Of a stretch of DNA of 64,000 nt, positions 54,371 to 61,821 are shown in pieces; within the stretch, counting starts at the first letter, position 1, and each line of letters opens with the position of its first letter. The notes under the pieces were generated by a model, which was given only the letters and a program-made list of their open reading frames with translations, was not told the DNA's origin and made no database searches. The translations under genes were made by a program, and so were the position numbers. The DNA is from Salinisphaera sp052044135. GTDB taxonomy: Bacteria > Pseudomonadota > Gammaproteobacteria > Nevskiales > Salinisphaeraceae. Location: the NCBI RefSeq assembly GCF_052044135.1, contig NZ_JBQDYF010000010.1:83033-147032 (forward strand), written 5' to 3'.

Positions 54371-54862
54371 GGAACAAGCCGGTCCGCCGATGTTATGAAA
54401 CCGCATGAGCGAGCCATCCGGGGCGGCCGTGGTCGACCCGGCGAGCCGCGCCTGAACCGATATGGCCGTGCTCGTCGTTGGTCTGGCCCGCTTTGGGCGC
54501 CGGCCTGTCGCTGGGTTTTGCATTCGCTATGCCGGTGATTATTGCTGTGTTAGCGATACGGTGCGCCTGGAGTGGGCGTGCTGATTCGCGTGATCTTCCC
54601 GATCGGGTTCGCCCGTCTTTTCACACATCATCGCCGGTTCCGTGGCCGGGTGCTCTTCTCTGGGTTACTTGTCTTGAGCAAGCAAGAGAAGTGACTCGCG
54701 CTGCAGCGCGAAACCGGAGGTCGGCGAAGACGCCCGGGGCGGGGCTTTCCGCGCGCCTGTTCGGCGTTGCCAGCCCAGTGCACTGCTGACCCATATCTAC
54801 AGCTGCTGGAACGCTCGGGACCCGCAGGACGCAATGGCCCCGTAATCCGCGAAGCGCCTTTT
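54371..54862. other. Non-coding gap with a GTTACTT-type palindromic repeat
   Basis: A 492-bp gap without a credible gene. At 54664-54695 is an imperfect hairpin, GTTACTTGTCTTG / CAAGAGAAGTGAC. It resembles the widespread proteobacterial intergenic repeat built around GGTTACTTTTCTTTG and its complement, followed as often by a CGCGCTGCAGCGCG palindrome. Short frames across it encode only cysteine/arginine-rich text and are not believed. No promoter is obvious. Confidence 0.5.
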
Positions 54863-55534
54863 TCATGAACGCCGTTGGCGCGCTGCCGTAACGAGGGCGG
54901 TGAACAGCCGCCGCGAAGCCCGGCGATAAATCAGATATTCCGGGTGCCACTGAACACCCAGAACGGGGGCGCCGGCACGATCCTCGATCGCTTGCACGAA
55001 GCCGTCGGCGTCGCGCGCGGCAATCAAAAGCCCCTGGCCGAGGCGGGCCACGGCCTGATGATGCAGGCCGTTCACACGCAGGCTTGAGACCCCCAGCACC
55101 CGCGCCAGACGGCTGGCCGAGCGAATCGCGATCGGCTTGCAGGGCAGCGGGTTCACCCGCGCCGAGGTGGCCCGGCGCCGTGCGGTGATATCGGCGTGCA
55201 GGCTGCCGCCGGCGGCGACGTTGAGCAGCTGTGCGCCGCGGCAGATGCCGAGAATCGGTCGATACGCGGCGCGCGCGTTCCGGATCGCCTCCAGCTCGAA
55301 CGCATCGCGCACTCGATCCGTGCCCCGATCGGTCTCGACAGCCGCGGCGTACCAGTCGGTCGCGATATCGTCACCGCCGCCGATCACGATGCCATCGATC
55401 CGGGCCGGCCAGGGGCGGTTCGGCGTGGCGCGCACCGGCCGGCCGCCCGCCAGCACGATCGCAAGGCCCGCACACCACCAGCCCGGCGCCCATCGCCTGG
55501 CCTTGCCGGTTACGGCGATCCGCGGCCGGCTCAT
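54863..55534 (-). CDS. Class I glutamine amidotransferase-like gamma-glutamyl hydrolase (PuuD-like)
   Basis: 223-aa protein of the gamma-glutamyl-gamma-aminobutyrate hydrolase family. The nucleophile elbow is ILGICRGAQLLNVAAGGSLH (Cys at about 99); VNGLHHQAV and the histidine-glutamate pair in GVQWHPEYLIY complete the triad. GIVIGGGDDI near residue 53 is the oxyanion region. The start MSRPRIAVTG at 55534 overlaps the stop of the amidoligase gene by 4 nt. In paired systems such an enzyme is thought to remove or recycle gamma-glutamyl linkages; here that is inference. Confidence 0.85.
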   Translation of the reverse strand: MSRPRIAVTGKARRWAPGWWCAGLAIVLAGGRPVRATPNRPWPARIDGIVIGGGDDIATDWYAAAVETDRGTDRVRDAFELEAIRNARAAYRPILGICRGAQLLNVAAGGSLHADITARRRATSARVNPLPCKPIAIRSASRLARVLGVSSLRVNGLHHQAVARLGQGLLIAARDADGFVQAIEDRAGAPVLGVQWHPEYLIYRRASRRLFTALVTAARQRRS

Positions 55535-56535
55535 GGCAGGGTGCGCTCGAACTGTTCGCGCCAGCGACCGAAGGGATCGCCGAGCGGCGCATCCAGGGTC
55601 GCGCAGTAGTCGGCGCACACTGCGCCGAGCCGCTCGCGATCGGCCGCCAGTTCCTCGATCACCCACCAGTGGTTCCACGCCGGATGCAGATCCCAGCCGG
55701 GCTTTTCGATCTCGCAGTTCGGCAGCCGATAGTGCAGCGTCGGCCGGGCCTTGACCAGCGCGTCGCCGATCACCGCATCCACGCGCTCGGCGTCCAGCCA
55801 GGCGAACAGCGGCAGCATGTCCAGCGCCCGGTTGCGGCTGGCGTTGACAGCCAGATAATCATCGATCAGCGTGGCGAGGTCCGGCGCATAGTCCGCGTCA
55901 CAGATGCGCCGGGCATAGGCGCGATCGTAGGGCTGGATGTAGGGAAACACGCGCCGACTGATATCGATCTCGCTGACCCCTTTGAGCCAGTCGAAGGCGA
56001 CGACGAACGCGCGCATGTAGTCCAGCAGCGTCGCCGCATCGGTGTCCGGCACTTCGATATTGAAGTGCAGGCCGAAGGCATAGATCGCGGATACGTTCGT
56101 GCCGCGCGCGCCGGCCGCGCGCAGATCCGCAATCAGCGGATGCAGTTCGTGTACCCGGTCGAGCGCGATCGGCGGCGCCACGATCTCCATGGGCACTACG
56201 TGCTTGGCCACCGCGCCCAGCAGGTCGTCGGACAGCTGCGCGATCTCGTCCCAGAAGCCCGAGCCGGCGTCCTGACGGCCACGCGCCTTGAGGTAGGCAT
56301 AGTCCAGTTCGGCCGTGAAATCGCCGAACGCGGTGTCGGCCACGGTGTATTCATACGCGCTATGCGGTACGATTCGACCGCCAAGCACGGCCTGTATTCG
56401 CATCGCCATGCGCTCGATCGCCAGGCCGGTTAATTCAAGTTCCACGCCGATCCGGCGCCCGACATGCGCTTGCGTATGGCGCCGCGAAGGCTGTTTCAAC
56501 GGTGTGTTGGCCGTATCGGCGAGAGTCAGGCTCAT
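55531..56535 (-). CDS. Amidoligase family (COOH-NH2 ligase, glutamine-synthetase-like fold) protein
   Basis: 334-aa protein resembling the Amidoligase_2 family, related to glutamate-cysteine ligase. RRIGVELELTGL near residue 27 carries the metal-binding acidic strand; FTAELDYAYLKAR, VPMEIVAPPI and FGLHFNIEVPDTDAATLLDY are conserved blocks, and RNRALDMLPLFAWLD lies later. Members are predicted to form amide bonds on small molecules or peptides. A GTG frame extends upstream, but the ATG at 56535 is chosen. It is first in an operon with a gamma-glutamyl hydrolase-like gene and has a long inverted repeat directly upstream. Substrate unknown. Confidence 0.82.
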   Translation of the reverse strand: MSLTLADTANTPLKQPSRRHTQAHVGRRIGVELELTGLAIERMAMRIQAVLGGRIVPHSAYEYTVADTAFGDFTAELDYAYLKARGRQDAGSGFWDEIAQLSDDLLGAVAKHVVPMEIVAPPIALDRVHELHPLIADLRAAGARGTNVSAIYAFGLHFNIEVPDTDAATLLDYMRAFVVAFDWLKGVSEIDISRRVFPYIQPYDRAYARRICDADYAPDLATLIDDYLAVNASRNRALDMLPLFAWLDAERVDAVIGDALVKARPTLHYRLPNCEIEKPGWDLHPAWNHWWVIEELAADRERLGAVCADYCATLDAPLGDPFGRWREQFERTLP

Positions 56536-56552
56536 GGGATCGTGCGATGCAA

Positions 56553-56577
56553 CATATTCAATACAGCGTTGAATATG
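56553..56577. promoter_or_regulatory. 25-bp inverted repeat upstream of the amidoligase operon
   Basis: CATATTCAA-N7-TTGAATATG: perfect 9-bp arms, 18 bp from the amidoligase ATG and about 25 bp upstream of the aceE -35. Typical size for a dimeric repressor site. It could control either or both divergent units. Confidence 0.6.
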
Positions 56578-56601
56578 CCAAGCCCGGTCCGGCACGGCTA
56601 G

Positions 56602-56631
56602 TTGTCGCTATTCCGAGTGCGGGCGTAATAT
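56602..56631 (+). promoter_or_regulatory. Likely sigma-70 promoter of aceE
   Basis: TTGTCG (56602-56607), 18-bp spacer, TAATAT (56626-56631), about 40 nt before the aceE ribosome-binding site. Confidence 0.6.
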
Positions 56632-56677
56632 TTGCTCGCAACAGACCCACTTAAATGCTTTGTCGAAGGAGCATGGT

Positions 56678-59368
56678 ATGGCTCAAGCGAGCGCCCACCC
56701 CGAGCATGTGGATGACGGCTCCGACGTCGATCCCCAGGAATCTGCGGAATGGCGCGATGCGCTTGACGCGGTCATAGAATACGAAGGCCCCGAGCGCGCG
56801 CATTTTCTGCTGGAGATGCTCATCGAGCGCTCCCGCCGCTCCGGTGCCCAGATCCCCTATTCGCCGAACACGGCGTATGTGAACACCATCCCGCCGCACA
56901 TGGAGGCCGCCTCGCCCGGCGACCCGGCCATCGAGTGGCGGATCCGTTCCTACATCCGCTGGAACGCGATGGCCATGGTGGTCCAGGCCAACCGGCACCA
57001 CGCCGGCGTGGGCGGCCATATCGCCAGCTTCGCCTCGGCGGCCACGCTGTATGAAGTGGGCTTCAACCACTTCTTCCACGCCCCGAGCGAAGAACACGGC
57101 GGCGACCTGGTCTTCTTCCAGGGCCATTCCGCGCCGGGCTTCTACGCGCGCTCGTACCTGGAAGGCCGGCTGACCGAAGACCAGCTCTACAACTTCCGCG
57201 CCGAATCCACCGGCAAGGGGCTGTCGAGCTATCCGCACGCCTGGCTCATGCCGGACTACTGGCAGTTTGCCACGGTGTCGATGGGTATCGGTCCCATCAA
57301 TGCGATCTACCAGGCGCGCTTCATGCGTTACATGGAGCATCGCGGCATCGAGAAGACCGAAGGCCGCCATGTCTGGTGTTTCTGCGGCGACGGCGAGATG
57401 GACGAACCCGAGTCCAAGGGCGCCATTGGCATGGCGGCGCGCGAGAACCTCGACAACCTTATCTTTGTGGTCAACTGCAACCTGCAGCGCCTCGACGGCC
57501 CCGTGCGCGGCGACTCCAAGATCGTCGACGAACTGGAAGGGTTCTTCCGCGGTGCCGGCTGGAACGTCATCAAGGTCCTGTGGGGCTCGCTCTGGGACGG
57601 CCTGCTGGCCCAGGACCACGAAGGCAAGCTCGTCGAGCTGATGAACAACACGGTCGACGGCGAATACCAGGCCTACAAGGCCCGCGGCGGCAAGTACACA
57701 CGCGATGAGTTCTTCGGCAAGTACGAGGAGACCAAGAAAATGGTCGCCTCCATGTCCGACGAAGATATCGGCCGGCTCAACCGCGGTGGCCACGATCCGC
57801 ACAAGGTTTATGCTGCCTACCACCAGGCGGTGAACCAGGACAACGGCAAGCCGACGGTCATCCTGGCCAAGACGGTCAAGGGCTACGGCATGGGCGAGGC
57901 TGGCGAAGGCCAGAACATTACCCATCAGCAGAAGAAGATGGCCGAGGAGGCGCTCAAGGAGTTCCGCGATCGTTTCGAGATCCCGATCTCGGACGACAAG
58001 ATCGCCGATGCGCCCTTCTACAAGCCCGACGACGACTCCGAGGAGATCAAGTATCTCCACGCGCGCCGCAAGGAACTCGGCGGCTACCTGCCGCAGCGTC
58101 GCACCGAGGGCGACAAGCTCCAGATTCCCGAATTGTCTGCCTTCGACAAGCTGCTCCAGGGCTCGGGCGATCGCGAGATGGCCACCACCATGGTCTTTAC
58201 GCGCATCCTGCAGATCCTGACCCGCGACAAGAACATCAAGGACCGCGTCGTCCCGATCATTCCGGACGAAGCGCGGACCTTCGGCATGGAAGGCATGTTC
58301 CGCTCGCTCGGCATCTACTCGCCGGTCGGCCAGCTGTTCACGCCGGAAGACTCCGATCAGCTCGCCTTCTACAAGGAAGCCAAGGACGGTCAGATTCTCG
58401 AGGAAGGCATCACCGAAGCGGGCGCGATCTCGTCCTGGATGGCGGCGGCCACGTCGTATTCGAATCACGGCAAGACGATGATCCCGTTCTATGCCTTCTA
58501 TTCGATGTTCGGCTTCCAGCGCGTGGGCGACTTCTGCTGGGCCGCCGGCGACATGCGCGCCCGCGGCTTCATGATGGCCGGCACCGCCGGACGCACCACC
58601 ATCAACGGCGAAGGCCTGCAGCATCAGGACGGCCATTCGCACGTCATGTTCGAGTGCGTACCCAACGCCAAATCCTACGACCCGACCTTCTCCTACGAGA
58701 TGGCGGTGATCATCCACCGGGGTCTGGTGGAAATGTACGAAGAAGGCCGCGACGTCTACTACTACCTCACGATGATGAACGAGAACTACAGCCACCCGGC
58801 GATGCCGGAAGGCGTGGAAGACGACATCATCGCCGGCATGTACAAATTCTCCGAGTCGGGCACCGACAAGGACAAGCAGGTCAACCTGCTGGGCTGCGGC
58901 ACCATTCTTCGGGAAGCGATCGCCGCCGCCGAAATGCTGGAAGAGGAATACGACGTCGGCGCCACCGTGTGGAGCGCGCCGAGCTTCCCCGAGCTCAAGC
59001 GCGAAGGCGCCTCGGTCGAGCGCTGGAACATGCTGCATCCGGAACAGGAGCCGAAGCAGAGCTTCGTGGCCCGCAAGTTCGCCGACGCCAAGGGCCCGGC
59101 GATCGCGGCCACCGACTATGTCCGTGCCCTGCCGGAGATGATCCGGCCGTACATGCCGGTGGCTTATCACACCCTCGGCACCGACGGCTTCGGCCGCTCG
59201 GATACGCGCGAGGCGCTGCGCGAATTCTTCGAGGTCGATCGTCGCTGGATCACGGTCTGCGCGCTGAAGGCGCTGGCTGACGAAGGTAAGGTGGAACGCA
59301 AGGTCGTGGCCGACGCCATCAACAAGTACGGTATCGATCCGGAAAAGCCGGAACCGCTGACGCATTGA
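56678..59368 (+). CDS. aceE: Pyruvate dehydrogenase E1 component (homodimeric type)
   Basis: 896-aa thiamine-diphosphate enzyme decarboxylating pyruvate and acetylating the E2 lipoyl groups. The ThDP motif is visible in CGDGEMDEPESKGAIGMAAR through NLDNLIFVVNCNLQRLDGPV. GHSAPGFYARSYLEGRL and the EGITEAGAISSWMAAATSYS region match the AceE family, distinct from alpha/beta E1. TTG at 56660 is in frame, but AAGGAG six bases before the ATG at 56678 fixes the start. First gene of aceE-aceF-(toxin-antitoxin)-lpd, beginning across from the amidoligase operon. Confidence 0.96.
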   Translation: MAQASAHPEHVDDGSDVDPQESAEWRDALDAVIEYEGPERAHFLLEMLIERSRRSGAQIPYSPNTAYVNTIPPHMEAASPGDPAIEWRIRSYIRWNAMAMVVQANRHHAGVGGHIASFASAATLYEVGFNHFFHAPSEEHGGDLVFFQGHSAPGFYARSYLEGRLTEDQLYNFRAESTGKGLSSYPHAWLMPDYWQFATVSMGIGPINAIYQARFMRYMEHRGIEKTEGRHVWCFCGDGEMDEPESKGAIGMAARENLDNLIFVVNCNLQRLDGPVRGDSKIVDELEGFFRGAGWNVIKVLWGSLWDGLLAQDHEGKLVELMNNTVDGEYQAYKARGGKYTRDEFFGKYEETKKMVASMSDEDIGRLNRGGHDPHKVYAAYHQAVNQDNGKPTVILAKTVKGYGMGEAGEGQNITHQQKKMAEEALKEFRDRFEIPISDDKIADAPFYKPDDDSEEIKYLHARRKELGGYLPQRRTEGDKLQIPELSAFDKLLQGSGDREMATTMVFTRILQILTRDKNIKDRVVPIIPDEARTFGMEGMFRSLGIYSPVGQLFTPEDSDQLAFYKEAKDGQILEEGITEAGAISSWMAAATSYSNHGKTMIPFYAFYSMFGFQRVGDFCWAAGDMRARGFMMAGTAGRTTINGEGLQHQDGHSHVMFECVPNAKSYDPTFSYEMAVIIHRGLVEMYEEGRDVYYYLTMMNENYSHPAMPEGVEDDIIAGMYKFSESGTDKDKQVNLLGCGTILREAIAAAEMLEEEYDVGATVWSAPSFPELKREGASVERWNMLHPEQEPKQSFVARKFADAKGPAIAATDYVRALPEMIRPYMPVAYHTLGTDGFGRSDTREALREFFEVDRRWITVCALKALADEGKVERKVVADAINKYGIDPEKPEPLTH

Positions 59369-59420
59369 TCCGCGCGTATCGCGAGGGGTAGAACGAACCA
59401 ACCGAGACAAGACGACCGGA

Positions 59421-59436
59421 TGTTTCATGTGAAACA
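59421..59436. promoter_or_regulatory. parS-like site 3 between aceE and aceF
   Basis: TGTTTCATGTGAAACA, one central base off the parS consensus, extended to a 22-bp near-palindrome with 10-bp arms (59418-59439). About 13 kb from the dnaA region. It could be a weaker ParB site or an mRNA hairpin in the intercistronic spacer. Confidence 0.6.
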
Positions 59437-59465
59437 TCCGACTCGTCCAGCCAAGGAAACGCTTT

Positions 59466-61187
59466 ATGGCGGCGCAGGAAATCAAGGTCCCGGATATCGG
59501 CGATTTCGACTCGGTCGAAGTCATCGAAGTGCTGGTCTCCGCGGGCGACACGGTTGAAAAGGAACAGCCTCTGATCACGCTCGAGTCCGACAAGGCGACA
59601 CTGGAAGTGCCGTCGACGGTCGCCGGCAAGATCACCGAGCTGAAAATCTCTGAGGGCAGTACGGTCTCCGAAGGCGACGTCATCGCCATGATCGAGGCCG
59701 ACGACGCCGCCGGCAGCGGTGACGACGCCGATGAAACCGGCGACAAGGCCGAAGCCGAGCAATCTTCGGAAGACGACGGCGCCGAACAAGCCAGCGCGGA
59801 AACGGGCAACGGCGGCGGCGAATCCGGCGGCGACACGATTGAGGTGAAGGTGCCGGACATCGGCGACTTCGATTCGGTCGAAGTCATCGAAGTGCTGGTA
59901 GCCGAGGGCGACACGGTTGAAAAGGAACAGCCGCTGATTACGCTGGAATCCGACAAGGCCACGCTGGAAGTCCCCTCCACCGCAGCCGGAAAGATCGCCG
60001 AGCTGAAGGTCGCCGAAGGCAGCACCGTCTCCGAAGGCGACGTCATCGCGCTGCTCGAATCCAGCGGCGGCGGCCAATCCTCGGGTGCCAAGAGCCAGCC
60101 ACAATCGGGCGGCGACCCAACCAAAAAACAGCGCGACGACAAGGACAGCGAAGAGCCGTCGACGTCGCGTTCGGGCACCGCGCACAAGGACGACAAGCCG
60201 CACGATGCCGGCACTCGCGGCGGCGACCCGTCCCAGCTCAAGTCGGTGGATGAAGACCGCTTCGGCAAGGCCCATGCCTCGCCCAGTGTGCGCAAGTATG
60301 CTCGTGAGCTCGGCGCCGACCTCGGCCGTATCGAAGGCTCGGGCCACAAGGGCCGCATCACCTTCGAGGACGTGCAGTCCTACGTGAAAGGCGCGCTCGA
60401 TCAAGTCCAGAGCGGCAAGAGTGCGGGAGCGGCCGCGCCGGCCGGCGGTGGCGGCGTGCCCAGCCAGCCGGACATCGACTTCAGCCAGTTCGGCGACGTC
60501 GAAATCACCGAGCTGTCCCGCATCCGCAAGATCTCGGCCAAGGCCGTGCACAAGAACTGGCTGCTCATCCCGCATGTCACCCAGTTCGACACCGCCGACA
60601 TCACCGAGATGGAACAATTCCGTCAGGCGAACAAGGAAAAAGCCAAGGCAGACGGCGTCAAGCTCACCCCGCTGGCCTTCCTGTTGAAAGCCTCGGCGGC
60701 GGCACTCAAGGCCTTCCCGGATCTCAACAGCTCGCTCACCGCCGATGGCGAGTCCCTGGTGCACAAGAAATACGTGAACATCGCCGTGGCGGTGGATACT
60801 CCGGGCGGCCTGCTCATGCCGGTGATCAAGGATGTCGACAAGAAAGGCATCTACGAGATCGCGCGCGATCTTGACGATGTCTCGTCCCGCGCCCGCGACG
60901 GCAAGATCCGCGGCGACGACATGAAGGGCGCCTGCTTCTCGATCTCCAGCCTGGGCGGTGTCGGCGGCACGGCCTTCACGCCGATCGTCAACTCGCCCGA
61001 GGTCGGCATTCTGGGCGTGTCCAAGCACAGCTGGCAGCCGGTCTGGAACGGGTCCGAGTTCGAACCCCGGCTGATCCTGCCGTTGTCGTTCTCCTACGAT
61101 CACCGCGTGATCGACGGCGCCAAGGCGGCGCGGATTACCGGCTACATCAGCGAGAAGCTGAGCGACCTGCGGACGCTGCTACTCTAG
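59466..61187 (+). CDS. aceF: Pyruvate dehydrogenase E2, dihydrolipoamide acetyltransferase
   Basis: 573-aa core of the complex, transferring acetyl groups to CoA. Two lipoyl domains (about residues 4-80 and 125-200) each carry LESDKATLEVPS, with lipoylated lysines K43 and K164, separated by acidic and Ser/Asp/Gly linkers. The subunit-binding domain PSVRKYARELGADLGRIEGS is near residue 273. The catalytic domain begins around residue 340 and ends with SYDHRVIDGAKAARI, whose histidine is the general base. The second lipoyl domain is nearly identical in DNA to one in lpd. Confidence 0.96.
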   Translation: MAAQEIKVPDIGDFDSVEVIEVLVSAGDTVEKEQPLITLESDKATLEVPSTVAGKITELKISEGSTVSEGDVIAMIEADDAAGSGDDADETGDKAEAEQSSEDDGAEQASAETGNGGGESGGDTIEVKVPDIGDFDSVEVIEVLVAEGDTVEKEQPLITLESDKATLEVPSTAAGKIAELKVAEGSTVSEGDVIALLESSGGGQSSGAKSQPQSGGDPTKKQRDDKDSEEPSTSRSGTAHKDDKPHDAGTRGGDPSQLKSVDEDRFGKAHASPSVRKYARELGADLGRIEGSGHKGRITFEDVQSYVKGALDQVQSGKSAGAAAPAGGGGVPSQPDIDFSQFGDVEITELSRIRKISAKAVHKNWLLIPHVTQFDTADITEMEQFRQANKEKAKADGVKLTPLAFLLKASAAALKAFPDLNSSLTADGESLVHKKYVNIAVAVDTPGGLLMPVIKDVDKKGIYEIARDLDDVSSRARDGKIRGDDMKGACFSISSLGGVGGTAFTPIVNSPEVGILGVSKHSWQPVWNGSEFEPRLILPLSFSYDHRVIDGAKAARITGYISEKLSDLRTLLL

Positions 61188-61215
61188 GGCGTGAGGAGCG
61201 CGTCTCGGAGGCTTC

Positions 61216-61455
61216 ATGACCAAATCAGTCGAAGAATTGGAGCGAGAAGTCAGCCAGCTTGAAACGGCGGATAAATATCGTCTCATCCGCAACCTGCTGG
61301 CTGATGCAGATGGCGATAGCGATCCTGATGTAGACGACGCCTGGCTGGAAACGGTCAGGCGTCGTCATCAGCAGATCCGAGATGGCAAGGTGAAAACCCG
61401 CCCGGCTTCGGATGTCATGGCTGACGCCTACGCTCGCTTGCGTGATGGACGTTGA
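61216..61455 (+). CDS. Antitoxin of the addiction-module component family (CHP02574-like)
   Basis: 79-aa acidic protein, MTKSVEELEREVSQLETADK onward, with the tail DAYARLRDGR. Family resemblance is to small antitoxins predicted from a helical N-terminus and short C-terminal toxin-binding segment. It ends 11 nt inside the next gene, which encodes a ParE/RelE-like toxin: the normal antitoxin-first overlap. AT content is higher than the flanking aceF and lpd, consistent with acquired DNA. It begins 28 nt after the aceF stop, so it may ride on the operon transcript. Confidence 0.85.
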   Translation: MTKSVEELEREVSQLETADKYRLIRNLLADADGDSDPDVDDAWLETVRRRHQQIRDGKVKTRPASDVMADAYARLRDGR

Positions 61456-61744
61456 GGTTCATCCAGACGCAGAGGATGAGTTGAATGAGCAGGCTGCCTA
61501 CTACGAAAATCAGGCGACCGATTTGGGGATATCTTTCCTGAGCACCTTCGGCAACACGCTTGACTTGATCGTGGAATTGCCGGAAATCGGCCCGATTTGG
61601 CGCGATATATATCGGCGCATCGGTTTGCGTCGATTTCCGCACTCGCTGTTCTATTTTGCTGAAGATCGAACAATTTTCGCGATGGCCGTGGCACATGATC
61701 GCCGCCGACCAGGTTATTGGCTACAGCGTTCCTTCGATCGTTAG
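61445..61744 (+). CDS. ParE/RelE-like toxin of a type II toxin-antitoxin module
   Basis: 99-aa protein of the ParE/RelE fold. VEVHPDAEDELNEQAAYYEN is the classic opening; LPEIGPIWRDIYRRIGLRRF and the strand HSLFYFAEDRTIFAMAVAHDRRRPGYW complete it. The conserved RxxxxxxFPxxLFY-like core with arginines suggests an active toxin; whether it cuts mRNA or poisons gyrase cannot be told. The start at 61445 overlaps the antitoxin; an earlier in-frame ATG at 61412 lies within the antitoxin gene and is not favoured. Confidence 0.88.
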   Translation: MDVEVHPDAEDELNEQAAYYENQATDLGISFLSTFGNTLDLIVELPEIGPIWRDIYRRIGLRRFPHSLFYFAEDRTIFAMAVAHDRRRPGYWLQRSFDR

Positions 61745-61821
61745 CCCAATGGAAAAATGACCATCCGGGTTTCGGTCGTATATTTGATAGGCCCGGGTAG
61801 AGATTCAAGACAGGACAAACC

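Noticed and set aside
56651..60361. 1236-codon minus-strand frame opposite aceE and aceF
   Set aside because: A shadow of two well-defined genes; no domain features and skewed valine/alanine/serine content.
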